Below are positions 49,116-59,740 of a DNA stretch of 64,000 bases, piece by piece. Made by a program: the position numbers and the translations under genes. The notes under the pieces were generated by a model, which saw only the letters and a list, made by a program, of their open reading frames with translations, searched no databases and was not told the DNA's origin. This stretch comes from Osedax fenrisi (Eukaryota; Annelida; Polychaeta; Sabellida; Siboglinidae). The stretch spans positions 23,820,375 to 23,884,374 of the forward strand of contig OZ025244.1 in the NCBI GenBank assembly GCA_964019155.1. Direction: 5' to 3'. The first letter of the stretch is position 1; the number at the start of each line of letters is the position of its first letter.

Positions 49116-49485
49116 CAATAACGAGATAACATCATTCCACTATCTCTATATTGATCATATACAAAATAAGTAAGCATACAATAACGGCCGCTATTTAACT
49201 ATATGTATACATACCTCGATATTCGATAAAAATGCCGGAAAGTCGGTAATCTTATACAAACATATATGTTATTATTTATATATATAAATATATTCTAATA
49301 ATTATATAAAAGTATATTATCGGATGAGAATAATCCTCTATATATAGAGGATTATTCTATAGAATATATATCCGAAGTATTATTGTGAAACAATATATTA
49401 TTTAAAAATATTAATATCAAAAAAGCTTAATCAACAAATGTATTATATTCAAATACATGTACATTACAAATAAGTATTGAACATA
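48911..49485. other. AT-rich sequence with a perfect palindrome
   Basis: (TA)n at 49080-49110. AATAATCCTCTATATATAGAGGATTATT at about 49330-49357 is a perfect 28-bp palindrome (its two 14-bp halves are exact reverse complements). No gene seen. Confidence 0.6.
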
Positions 49486-49489
49486 CGTA

Positions 49490-49914
49490 CGACGTATGTG
49501 TATTAGCGAGCTGATGCTAAGTAGAGTACGGTATACTGCAACAGTATCGCAATATAAGTATCGCACCATCAGCAGTAGCGGTAGTAGTAGCGGTAGTAGT
49601 AGCAGTAGCGGTAGCGGTAGTAGTACTATTCTAGCCGCGATCCCGTTCCTGATAACACCGGCCGAGGCGGCGAAACAATGAATTATTGAATAAAAACGCA
49701 TGGCGGATATAACTCCCTCGCATAGGAAGTGACGGCGATGCGCTGCCCGATAAGTGCTAACAATGGGGCTATTGTTTAGTTTACATGCATTATTCAACGG
49801 GCGGGCGCTACAGATATAAAAAAGCGGTCCCGACTCTCTCTCTCTCGCGTTCTCTCTCTCTATCTCGTTATATATCGCGCTCTATATAGAGCGATATATA
49901 CATATATATATATA

Positions 49915-49950
<36 letters not shown>

Positions 49951-50130
49951 GCTTTCTTTCGCGCTATAAACGAAATACCGTCACGGTGGTGTGATACAAT
50001 AGAGATAGATCGCATCGCCGCAACAATAGACGACAATGGGCTATTGTTGTAGTGTTGTACCATTGTAGGTATTCGTAGTACCGCGATGTTATAAAACAAT
50101 AGTTGTATACAACGTAGCACATACGATCTA
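49490..50130 (+). promoter_or_regulatory. CpG-rich candidate promoter region of the Iroquois gene
   Basis: A CpG- and GC-richer block ending about 300 bp upstream of the first coding exon. It holds an AGCAGTAGCGG-type trinucleotide-like run (49568-49628), GGGCGGGCGC (49799-49808), a TATA box and (CT)n tracts at 49833-49860, followed by sequence interrupted by (TA)n. The orientation and distance fit transcription into the Iroquois exons, but no transcript evidence is available here. Confidence 0.5.
49815..49824 (+). promoter_or_regulatory. TATA box candidate
   Basis: TATAAAAAAG within GC-rich DNA, 7 bp after GGGCGGGCGC and about 20-30 bp before CT-rich initiator-like sequence (CGACTCTCTCTCTCTCGCG). 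In the middle of a CpG-rich block such a match is more meaningful than in the AT-rich surroundings. Confidence 0.45.
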
Positions 50131-50181
50131 TACTATAAATATGTAGACATAATTATCGCGATTTATTCCGTCACCATTGTA

Positions 50182-50237
<56 letters not shown>

Positions 50238-50384
50238 ATATATCGTTATATTCTTTAAAAAAAAATATATATATATATAAATATATAAATATACATATAT
50301 ACTTTTATCTATAGCATATATATATACAATATAAAATACGCTATTTACCTATTATTATTACCATATTATTATTATTAATACTAA
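50131..50384. repeat. (TA)n-rich stretch between candidate promoter and first coding exon
   Basis: (TA)n at 50184-50235 and shorter arrays to 50300. Would be 5' UTR or first intron of the Iroquois gene. Confidence 0.6.
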
Positions 50385-50438
50385 AATTACAACTGTTATT
50401 ATTACAACTGTTATTATAACAATTCCCAGTTATACGGA

Positions 50439-50574
50439 ATGACGCAATCTCTGCCCCTGCAAGACACCCTCGGCTCCACTGAACCGGAACATCCGTGTTC
50501 CATGCTACCGTCGATGCCGTGTTCATCATTACCCGCCCCTCCAGCTGCTGCGGCCGCCTCCCTAACGTGTCTAG
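50439..50574 (+). CDS. Irx: Iroquois exon 1 (predicted first coding exon)
   Basis: It starts MTQSLPLQDTLG, continues with MLPSMPCSSLPAPPAAAAAS, and ends in a donor (TGTCTAG|GTCAGA) at phase 1. The single G joins GC of the next exon to give Gly. The Pro/Ala-rich, structureless sequence fits the N-terminus of Iroquois proteins, and its GC content stands out from the surrounding DNA. The Met at 50439 is the first in the frame, but the frame is open upstream to 50385 with no earlier Met. An acceptor-like TTCCCAG ends at 50429, so this could also be an internal exon with the true start further upstream. Confidence 0.68.
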
Positions 50575-50813
50575 GTCAGATTACGACCTTGAACTCTTTC
50601 ACTGGTTTGTGGAGAGCTTATTTATAATATACGGTGTACATAATTACTAAGCCAATACCGATGCATACGTGTGTACATACGTGTATGAGACCTGATGATG
50701 TAGCGCACCCCGTATAAACAATAATCTATAGCTTTTATGCGGCATTTAATTATCAAAGCATGTATTATTTTGCGCTATAATGTGCCATAACTATAGTTAT
50801 CACTATAGTTATG

Positions 50814-51014
50814 TAAGTGATGCCAGTCAAATCTAAAGCATCGATGCAGATTCAGTCTCACTTACCTAAAGTATCAACTCGGCTCGGACTCGTTTGGCTA
50901 GAGTCTCGGCTCAGCTCGAACTCGTTTTTTTCCGAAAATGAAAGTATCGGCTCCGCACCAATAACCTAAACCTAATTCTCGGCATTAAAAAGCTCGGCAT
51001 CATTTGCATCACTA
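50814..51014. mobile_element. hAT-type MITE, short relative of the 15627-16130 element
   Basis: It begins AAGTGATGCCAGTCAAATCT and ends GGCATCATTTGCATCACTA. Internal GGCTCGGACTCGTTTGGCTAG and GTCTCGGCTCAGCTCG blocks match the 15627 element. No target duplication is visible, so it is old or rearranged. Confidence 0.75.
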
Positions 51015-51039
51015 GCCTCACCTATATATGAATATTTGC

Positions 51040-51715
51040 GTATATTGCGAATTTTTAGCACAATATCATAGAGAGTGTTTACTGAATATAGCATACATAT
51101 ATGCTCGGGGCTACTTGAAACGTATTCATCAAGAAGTCGAGGTCCTTCCATTAAAGTTCGAAAAGACAAATGCAAGACTAATATTACTCTGAATTATTTT
51201 AGTAATCGTATTTCAACTCCTTGGAATTTGCTATCTAATTATACGTGTTCAGCAACTTCGGTCAATCAATTTATTACAAGGCTTGATAATTCATTGTATT
51301 AATATTTAAATTTTATTTTATTTTATTAATTTTATTATTCAATTATTATATTATTTTATTTTTAGTTTTATGGGGTTAATTTATTCGGTTGCATTATCTT
51401 TATCATTATTTATCGGGTATTACGGGTGTCAGTGGACAAATTCGTGGGTCAAGTTTGTACACTCAAGGCACAGGGATAGAGGACCCCTTTCCCTAAAGTT
51501 GATATGGTGATTAAGTGCTTGCATCTGAATAATTCCCCTTTTTATTATTATTTTTTTATTATATCATTTGTTAATTTTATATCTTAACCATATGTAACAT
51601 GGAATTTATAAATCATTATATATATTCGTTTATATTCGTTATTTGTTTTTTATTATTATTATTGTTTTATGTAATTGTGTTTGTTTTAAACAATAAACTA
51701 TATCTATCTATATAG
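51040..51715 (+). pseudogene. LINE C-terminal fragment with 3' UTR
   Basis: A plus-strand frame (to the stop at 51300-51302) contains IKVRKDKCKTNITLNYFSNR and ISTPWNLLSN, then ATSVNQFITRLDNSL. This is the end of a CR1/Jockey-type LINE ORF2 ('R--FF--R----WN-LP-----S---FK--LD'). A 3' UTR with GGACCCCTTTCCC and GTGCTTGCATCTGAATAA follows, ending in a CTAT-type tail (ATATCTATCTATATAG) near 51715. 5'-truncated. Confidence 0.8.
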
Positions 51716-51782
51716 TTAACATTGTAAATTGTTTAATATATATAATGTACAATGTAAAAATGTTGCCGTGTTCTCATGTGTG

Positions 51783-51960
51783 CATGTATAGCACGAGGGT
51801 AGATCAGCTGGATACGGCTACGTTTATTCAGACACTATGACGCGGGTTCAAGCCCCATCCGGCCCCATAGAATATATCTTATAATAATATTTAAAGTGAT
51901 CTTATATAATTTCGTATATCAAATTATCGGATTTTATTAAAACCTCGATCCTATTATGAT
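51783..51960 (+). mobile_element. Degenerate SINE copy
   Basis: The B-box GCGGGTTCAAGCCCCATCCGG, followed by TAATAATATTTAAAGTGATC and ATATAATTTCGTATA, matches the SINE head end and proximal body. The A-box part (GTAGATCAGCTGGATACGGC) is altered and the distal body is missing. Confidence 0.75.
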
Positions 51961-52077
51961 AGCGACATAGAAAAACATATTCATGTTTTATAAATATAAA
52001 TGTATCTAAATTTCTGGATTATAAAATCACTTCACCAAAATAATACACACACACACATACACAGATACTTACACACG

Positions 52078-52141
<64 letters not shown>

Positions 52142-53391
52142 TATATAATGTATTATAAAACATACATAATGCATACACAATTAGACAATATGGTACATTA
52201 TAATGTGCTACACCTATAGGTGATTCTAAATGTTACATTAACCCTTGTTAATATGGTACTTTAGAATGATAGCCTACCCCTAGTTGAAATGGTACACGCG
52301 CTCGTCTTACCAAGGTATACTAACCCTTTTCAAATGGTACAATTGTATGATCCAAGAGGTCGTTTTCAGGGGGTATGGGGGTGGTGGTGTCAACGACTGT
52401 TTCAAATACACTAATGTACCGTATTATTGAAAAATCATTTTAACTCTGTATTATACCTTTTATATATTATAATATTTTTGTCTCAACTACAATTTATGGA
52501 ATTAACTCGTTTTATCTTGATTATTTGCGCGTTCGTTACGTTATACACCAGTGGGACCCCGCTAAAGTCGGTGTTTTTTTTAATAAACTAATTCATATAA
52601 TTCTATCTACATACAATATAATAAGTATATATGCACATTGTACATATACGCATTATGTAGTGAATTATACGTCGTACAAACACGTATACATACCCACATA
52701 TATACACACACATATATACACACATATATACACACATATATGTATATATATATATACATACACACATATATCGATATAGTTTTAATGTATACGTTATCTA
52801 TAAATAAACCATGTACAAAGTAAATAGAACCTAATCAAACATTTATGCCTATTTTAAATAATAAATCATCTACACTATCTGCATTATCGACATCCTAACA
52901 GTATGCGTATGTCTGTGCGTGTTATTAGTATGCCTCATATACGCTACTGTGTATCTACTATAGTGTGTATTATAGTATATACTATAGTATGTGTTATATT
53001 ATATACTATATATAGTATGTGTTATATTTGTTATTTTTATTTTTAATTTGTATTCATTACATATTTGTGTTAATTTTATGTATATATACTATAGTATTTT
53101 TATTCAATGGATTTTATTTTATTACATTGTTGTTTATATATAAGCGTATACTTGCATAAAAAATTACACATTTAATAGTAATAATAACATAATAATATTA
53201 ATAAAGAAAATTAATTTAATAATAAGATAATAATAACCTTTAATATTACCTTTAACCTTTATTAATCAAGTAGTATACGGCATTCTATGTGTTTCTTATT
53301 ATTTGTTGTTAATGTTGTTAAAGTTTGTTATAAATATATACGTTATAGTTTAAAAATATATCAATATTATAATTTCGATTATATATTTAAG

Positions 53392-53463
<72 letters not shown>

Positions 53464-53947
53464 ATATAATCAATATTTTTAAAATTACTTCTATAAAGTA
53501 TAAATATTAAAATGATTTTAGACAATATAATATGTTATTTATTAGATAATCTTTAACTCTCCTTTACATATTTTATATTCTTTTTAATATTAGTTAATAT
53601 TATATTAATTTATAGGTGTATTTTTTATAATTTGATATTACTATTATTATATTATGGTTTTAATATTTAATCGATATGTTAAAATAGGTTATTGTATATT
53701 TATTATAGATACACGGGTAGTCGTATTGTTATAATTAATATAGAAAAGTATCATGGTATAGACTTGTAATTGTATTGCTAATCAGTAATCGTAGCTTTTA
53801 TAATTATCATGGACGTAATATATATATATATATATAATAGAGCATATATAAATAAAATTAATATAATCTCATTAAATTAGTTATATAAGAATACATATAT
53901 TTTAATTACATTTTTTACAGTCTTACTTATATACTTCCTATTCGCAG

Positions 53948-54129
53948 GCAGTACTACTATGGCGCCATCCCTACAAAGTATGACTACGCTACCTCCTCAA
54001 TCGAACACAACTTCCGGTTCCCCTAATATGTCGACCAATCAGAACGAACCCGATGTATATACTTCGGCTTACGCTACCCAAGGGTATGTCCCTTTCGGGA
54101 CAGATCCTTCAGCATTCTACTCACCAATG
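53948..54129 (+). CDS. Irx: Iroquois exon 2
   Basis: Acceptor CCTATTCGCAG, donor ACCAATG|GTAATT. It starts at phase 1 and ends at phase 0. It encodes about 60 residues of the N-terminal region: STTMAPSLQSMTTLPPQSNT, then SPNMSTNQNEPDVYTSAYAT, then a GYVPFGTDPSAFYSPM stretch. The Tyr/Pro/Ser-rich composition is like the segment preceding the homeodomain in Iroquois proteins. An internal Met at 53959 could serve as an alternative start. Reading on past the donor soon leaves conserved-looking sequence and enters hydrophobic AT-rich noise. Confidence 0.85.
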
Positions 54130-54336
54130 GTAATTATTATACTAATATTATTATATTATATTTTCATAATATATATTTGTAAATATTTTGTACTTAAGGA
54201 ATAAAGGAATAGCCACACACACAAATTATCAAGATACCTACATATATACTATAATAATATACTTATTTTAATCACAAATATAAAATGTTTTATTTGTTAA
54301 AATGTTAACAGCATATTTATTATAATAACTATATAG

Positions 54337-54373
<37 letters not shown>

Positions 54374-54571
54374 GTATACATATAACGGTATATATATAAC
54401 TATGTTTAGTAGGATTATTAAGTCCTTACTATATGCGAGAAGTATTAATAATAATCATAATTAACATAATCATCATAATCATCATCATCATCATCATTAT
54501 CATCATGATCACTACCTCTATAACATTATCAGAAGTATTATCCACTCACTGAACGCCATCATTACCACCAG
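54130..54571 (+). other. Irx: Iroquois intron 2
   Basis: 442 bp, bounded by GTAATT and CATTACCACCAG. Contains (TA)n at 54337-54366 and an (ATC)n run at 54474-54510. Confidence 0.8.
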
Positions 54572-54660
54572 GGAACCGATCCCCCGTCGAATTGGACTCT
54601 GGGTAACCCGAACCCGTGGAATTATGAACACACGATACCGAACTATCCATATACCGGAAG
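54572..54660 (+). CDS. Irx: Iroquois exon 3
   Basis: An 89-bp exon between acceptor CATTACCACCAG and donor CCGGAAG|GTATGT. It enters at phase 0 and leaves at phase 2. It reads GTDPPSNWTLGNPNPWNYEH, then TIPNYPYTG. The PYTG-like end immediately before the homeodomain block matches the position of similar aromatic/Pro residues upstream of the homeodomain in this family. It begins with GTDP, which also occurs near the end of exon 2 (GTDPSAF), hinting at a small internal duplication. Confidence 0.87.
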
Positions 54661-54903
54661 GTATGTATTCCTACGCGACACAATTGTTACGTAATATATA
54701 TATATATAGTAAGTGTCGTTAAAAATATGGTAATGGTTATACTAAAACATTAATATTAATACAATTATTATTCCATATACACACCGATTTCTACTGTTAC
54801 TAAAATAGCTACTGATTACACGCCCCCTCTTACATCACATAACACGCCCCCTCTTACGTCACATAACACGCCCCCTCTTACGTCATATAACACGCCCCCT
54901 CAG
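54661..54903 (+). other. Irx: Iroquois intron 3 with a 24-bp minisatellite at its 3' end
   Basis: 243 bp with donor GTATGT and acceptor CCCCCTCAG. The last part (54818-54903) is a tandem repeat of a 24-bp unit, ACACGCCCCCTCTTACGTCA plus CATA, in about 3.6 copies. The final partial copy supplies the polypyrimidine tract and, by changing CTCTTA to CTCAGC, the AG of the acceptor. Confidence 0.88.
54818..54903 (+). repeat. 24-bp minisatellite forming the 3' splice site of the homeobox exon
   Basis: Unit starts at 54818, 54842, 54866 and 54890. Each full unit has CGCCCCCTCTTACGTCA (one copy TTACATCA). TTACGTCA is a CRE/ATF-like octamer. The units are nearly identical, so the array is young or is being homogenised. 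Confidence 0.93.
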
Positions 54904-55048
54904 CGGACTTGACGTACGACGTAAGAACGCCACCCGAGAGTCCACCTCCACGTTGAAGGCGTGGCTCTACGAACACATCAAGAACCCTTACCCCACTAAG
55001 GGGGAGAAGATCATGCTAGCCATCATCACCAAAATGACGCTGACCCAG
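54904..55048 (+). CDS. Irx: Iroquois exon 4, homeodomain helices 1-2
   Basis: It enters at phase 2 (AG plus C gives Ser) and leaves at phase 0 at ACCCAG|GTTACC. It reads RRKNATRESTSTLKAWLYEH, then IKNPYPTKGEKIMLAIITKM and TLTQ. NPYPTKGEKIMLAIITKMTLTQ is the Iroquois signature; PYP after helix 1 marks the three-residue loop extension of the TALE class. Substitutions against the usual family sequence are LYEHIKN where most Iroquois proteins have LNEHRKN. The exon ends after homeodomain residue 44, a common intron site in homeobox genes. Confidence 0.97.
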
Positions 55049-55355
55049 GTTACCGAGGCAACCGAGAGCGCTAGCTTATCGTACCGGTAGGGGGAGATAG
55101 TAGTCGTCGATATGTCGGTGTGTTTTCATTGCGGACATTATACTTTATACATATATATATATTATAATTATAAAGTGTATGGCGCGCTTGTCAACATTAG
55201 AAAGATTTGAATAGAAACTTAAATCAATTTCATATTATATAATTTGGCCACCGATAGAGGCACATATTGTTAAGTTATATATTAGCTACTATAGTAGTAT
55301 ACTACAACCACTACTACACCCACTACTATAACAACTAGCATCATACTATCACCAG
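55049..55355 (+). other. Irx: Iroquois intron 4 (inside the homeobox)
   Basis: 307 bp between GTTACC and ACTATCACCAG. Acceptor-proximal sequence is rich in CACTACTA. No other content. Confidence 0.9.
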
Positions 55356-55557
55356 GTATCCACGTGGTTCGCTAACGCCCGTCGGAGACTGAAGAAAGAG
55401 AACAAGATGCAATGGTCTCCGCGCAACCGCGGGGTAGATGAGGATGACGAAGAGGATGACGAAGAGGGCGGAAGTTCGCACCTCGGTGAAGGTCAAGGTC
55501 ACGCTAGCGATGAAAGCGAGTCGGCCGAGAAAAGGAGCCGAACGGACGAATATATAG
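55356..55557 (+). CDS. Irx: Iroquois exon 5, homeodomain helix 3 and acidic region
   Basis: It reads VSTWFANARRRLKKENKM, then QWSPRNRG, then an acidic run (DEDDEEDDEEGG), then SESAEKRSRTDEYI. WFANARRRLKKENKM is the recognition helix: Trp48, Phe49 and Asn51 are present, and residue 50 is Ala as is usual for Iroquois. KMQWSPRNRG replaces the usual KMTWAPRNRG. The acidic stretch follows the homeodomain, as in the family. The donor is ATATAG|GTAGGC, leaving phase 1. The frame stays open for about 110 further bases, but conserved-looking sequence ends at the donor. Confidence 0.95.
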
Positions 55558-55719
55558 GTAGGCCGCGTGCGTCACCTTCTGTACACACACATACATTTGT
55601 CACTAATGTATTCGTCTATGTATCTACCTTTATCTATGCATATATAATATGTATATATAATATTGTAATCTGTTAATTTAATTAACTATACAACTCAAAA
55701 TAATATTATACTTTTATGA

Positions 55720-55756
<37 letters not shown>

Positions 55757-56178
55757 TATACGTGAATAAGGCTATGCAATGTATTCATATAAACATCTAT
55801 AATATGATGTTATATGATGTTATAAATGAATTAGCATTAACGCCACAGCAATAATAGCTTTCAGTGCCAGCGAACATTACTAGAAATTTAAACGTAGCGA
55901 ATTAGCTGACATATATGCCATCTAATAAGCGCACACACACGCACACATACGCACACACACGCACACACATGCATACACACAAACACGCACACATACACAC
56001 ACATACGTATGCGTATTTATCGCTATTTAATCGTTGTTGTTGACTATTGGCTCCTCACTGTCACTTCATCATGAGGTAGGACACCTATTACCTCTCAATA
56101 CACACACCTAGCGAGCTGTACACACACATAGCTATGGTAACTACACATCTTCATCACAATCAGTGTCATCATTATGAA

Positions 56179-56220
<42 letters not shown>

Positions 56221-56753
56221 CATTGGCGAGTCGTATACATTTAAGTAAATAATATATTAGAAGGGGCCCGGTTTACAATTGATCTCTATGCAGGATATAT
56301 CATATAAATACATACATACTATATTATTATATATAAATGCATGCATACTGGGTTGCGAATATATACTTATTATATCAAACTTAATTATTTTCATTGAAAT
56401 TAATTAGTTTATAACACGTGACTTTAATTGTTGTATAATTCATTGAGTTTATGGATTTTAAAATAATACATATGTTATCATATATATTATTGAGATTATA
56501 TGATTTATAATTTAAAATTTGATATGATTTACAAATACATTAATATTTCATAATCATAACTTTGGTTATGATAAATAATAAATAATAAATAGTATATATG
56601 TATATATATATAAATATTTATATATTATTATAAATATTATATATATATACTATTTATAGCTACATATTTTATTATAAATACTATTTATAGGTGAATTGTT
56701 TATTATATATTTATAATTTGATAAATTCAATTAATTAATTACACATATTGTAT

Positions 56754-56806
<53 letters not shown>

Positions 56807-57545
56807 CTCTATAGAGTAGCTAGATTGACCGTGGTAATGTGGAATGCGTTTGTTTACCTAGAAGGTAAATAAAAACAGTTCACGTGGTCTACGGAAAAGT
56901 CTGCCCCCTGCCGGCAATAATTCAAGTCACCTGTAGTCTGCCAGTGGCCGGAACTCTGGCACCTATGTGCGCACGTGTGTGTGTGTGAGTGCGCTGGTGT
57001 GTACACGTGTGTGTATGTGTGTGCTTGATATACTCTATAGAGTGGTAGTGTGTGTGAATTAGCATACGTTTATATACTAAGTATACTTAGTATAGTTAAT
57101 ATATATATAAGTTTAGGTGGTAATATGTTATATTGGTTATTATGTATGGTGTTTAAAATTATATTTAAAGAAAAATTATAAAAATATAATTGTTAAATAT
57201 TAAAACTAAGATTGTATACAAGATATTAATTATTACCCTATAGTTATGGTTGATGTGGGAACGTTTTAGAAATTAAAATATATATATATATATTTTTTTT
57301 ATATTAGAGAAATTAAATAGGTATATAATACTCTGATAAATAATTTATAATAATATGTACATATATGTCATAATATTATTCATTTTAAATATGTGAAATA
57401 TTAGAAAAACCCAGATATCAACGGATAATACCTCTAATTGTGAGTATGTGTTGAGTTTAACATTTCGTGAGGTATTAGCTAAATAGCATATAGAAAAAGA
57501 TTATGCTATACTTTTACGCATGTATGACAATGGAAATATGAGTAA

Positions 57546-57747
57546 AGGGGGTATCCCACTACAAGTATTTCCTGAAATAATGTCAGGAAATGATTGGATA
57601 TCCGCTTTAAAGTTACTATATTTCCGGCAAGTTGCCGGAAACTAAGGGGAAATCCCACTACAATTGTAGTTTACTTGCTAGAAAATCACTTTCTAGCAAA
57701 CATTTCCGAACATTATTTACGGAAATACTTATAGTGTGATACCCCCT
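57546..57747. mobile_element. PIF/Harbinger-like MITE
   Basis: Termini AGGGGGTATCCCACTACAAG and (from the right, complemented) AGGGGGTATCACACTATAAG are inverted repeats of 35 bp or more, with a few mismatches, extending into TATTTCC and AATAATGT. TAA flanks both ends (57543-57545 and 57748-57750), a TWA-type 3-bp duplication expected for PIF/Harbinger. The interior repeats the GGGGAAATCCCACTACAA block and has short palindromes (TTTCCGGCAAGTTGCCGGAAA). 202 bp. Confidence 0.85.
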
Positions 57748-57875
57748 TAAGTTAGAATTATATTTCATGAAATGGTCATGTAGAAATATCGCGATGTAGA
57801 ATTTATATATATATATATATATATAGAATCGATAAGAAAGGGCAATAGTTTGCGCATACTATATATATATATATG

Positions 57876-58133
57876 TGCGTGTGTGTGTGTGTGTGTGAGT
57901 GTATGTGTGAGTGTGTGAGTGTGTGTGCATGTGTGTGAGTGTATGTGTGAGTGTGTGAGTGTGTGTGTGCATGTGTGTGTGTATGAGCGTATGTGTATGT
58001 GTGTGTGAGTGTATGTGTGAATGTGTGTGTGTGCGTGTGAGTGTATGCGTGTGTGTGTGTGTGAGTGTGTGTGCATGTGAGAGTGTGTGTGTGAGTGTGT
58101 GTATGTGTGTGTGTGAGTGTGTGAGTGTGTGTA
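57876..58133. repeat. Compound (TG)n/GTGTGTGA minisatellite
   Basis: Alternating TGTG runs interrupted by GAGTGT, TATGTGTGAG and GCATGTG variants over about 260 bp. Produces spurious His/Thr and Cys/Val open frames on both strands. Confidence 0.95.
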
Positions 58134-58155
58134 GGAATCGTTATCGTATATAGCC

Positions 58156-58320
58156 ACGTGGTCAAATACAGCCGAATGGTCATCGTAGTGGTCTCAGAGC
58201 GTAGTGGTCATCCCGGCGATGGTCAGTCCGGTAGTGGTCAAGCAGATAGCCGTACACCAGTGACGAAGTAGATAGATGACCGTTGCGTTACTGCCGATAG
58301 TGACCAGCGGTAGATAGACG
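58156..58320. promoter_or_regulatory. Cluster of TGGTCA motifs, CpG-containing
   Basis: GTGGTCA, ATGGTCATC, GTGGTCTC, GTGGTCATC, ATGGTCAGTC, GTGGTCAAG and later GATGACC and GTGACCAG follow at about 10-25-bp spacing. They look like a diverged tandem array of a GTAGTGGTCA unit, or a cluster of sites resembling nuclear-receptor half-sites. Regulatory meaning is inference. Confidence 0.45.
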
Positions 58321-58490
58321 CTACTGCCGCCATCGCTGGTATTGTACTAAGTAGGCCAGTCACTCGCGTATATCACGTGTTCGTTAGTTATGTAATGATC
58401 AGCACTGTGTGCGCGCGTGTGTGTGTGTTACGTAACAGTAAACAGAGAGGTCGCTACTGTGCGGCCGCACGTGTGTGTACACTCCGACAC

Positions 58491-58542
<52 letters not shown>

Positions 58543-59330
58543 GTGTATACACTGTATTCACTTCATATATTCCTCATACGAGCGTAGGCCATACGCCGTA
58601 GGAGCTTACATCACCCTACCTTTAGTGCACAATATACAATATATCTTCATCACATCATCATTATCAGATTATGTTCAATAATTACAGATATGTTCTATTC
58701 ATGTTTCATCGATAACAATGATCTAGAATACTGACACCAGGCGTGCGTGCCTGGATTACTAGGTGTCACGTGATATAATCGCATATATCTAACCGCATTC
58801 ATTTTAAATATATTATAACGCTACATTATATTATTTATGATGAACCCAACAAAAAAACTCTACAAAACCCTATCAAATCATATGGAATTTATAGATCTTT
58901 AGGGACTTGACCGAACTTATATATTATACCTGTACAACATATCTGTATATATACATATATATACAGTATATATATATACTCGCACAAACACACATACACA
59001 AACAATACACACACATATATACACACGAACATATATGTATATATATATATGTAGGCTAACAAGCTATTAGCAAGAGTAACACACACACACAAACACCGTT
59101 ACAAGATAAGTGCACTACAAGTGTCGAACACGTGTACAACACATGTTATAACATCGTGTACTACGCATGCGTAGTGATACATGTGTAAACACCCTATCGA
59201 ACATCTTAATTCCTAATTAGCGCATTAAACAATTTGTATGGCGGATGATTGTAACGTGAACATGAACATGCAAGTATGTGTGTACACCACTACATGTGAA
59301 TGTGTGAATGTATATCTTTATATGAATTAC

Positions 59331-59363
<33 letters not shown>

Positions 59364-59439
59364 TATGTATATGATCAATGGTCTACTTCTTTAACGACAC
59401 CCGTGTTAAGATACAACCCATCTTAGCCATAGGTCTATT

Positions 59440-59740
59440 AATAGACTAACGCGGAACGATTGTTCTCGTGTATTAAACTACGAATACGGCTATGGCGGTG
59501 GTATATTTCCCGGCGCGATTGTTGCACGAGAAAGAGGCGTGTTTAGCGCGGTAACCACGCCTCCCCGGAATATAACGCGCGCTAGGAAGTAAGATCGCCC
59601 TAGGCATCACTACTACTCGATGCACCGCTGCTGCGATGCCGCGATGCCGTGATGCTTACCAGACCTCGGCGCTACACTTACACGCGCACCCACGCGCATA
59701 CACAAACGCGCGCATACGCGTACACGTTTATTTCTATCTT
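59440..59740. promoter_or_regulatory. CpG-rich patch in intron 5, candidate enhancer
   Basis: A GC-rich island with paired GCGATTGTT/ACGATTGTT SOX-like sites followed by TCGTG or GCACGAG, GAGGCGTGTTTAGCGCGG and GGTAACCACGCCTCCCC (inverted GAGGCGTG/CACGCCTC). GCTGCGATGCCGCGATGCCG is a short tandem run. No coding frame is supported. Confidence 0.4.

Larger units (their letters stand above)
50575..53947 (+). other. Irx: Iroquois intron 1
   Basis: About 3.4 kb bounded by GTCAGA and TTCGCAG. It contains the short hAT-type MITE (50814-51014), a LINE 3' fragment (51040-51715), a SINE remnant (51783-51960), (TA)n with CACACA at 52048-52145, CACATATATA repeats at 52690-52770 and (TA)n at 53393-53455. 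TATAGTATGTGTTATA-like repeats occur at 52950-53040. No further exon found. Confidence 0.65.

Noticed and set aside
49417..49797. 126-residue minus-strand frame with a leucine run
   Set aside because: The leucine/proline run is the antisense of an AGCAGTAGCGGT repeat. No motif and no splice context.
54818..54903. Possible CRISPR-like regularly spaced repeats
   Set aside because: The units are contiguous with no spacers, and the genome is eukaryotic; it is a minisatellite.
57765..58183. Two long minus-strand frames of His/Thr repeats and a plus-strand Cys/Val frame
   Set aside because: All three are readings of the (TG)n/(CA)n minisatellite at 57876-58133, with no unique sequence or gene context.
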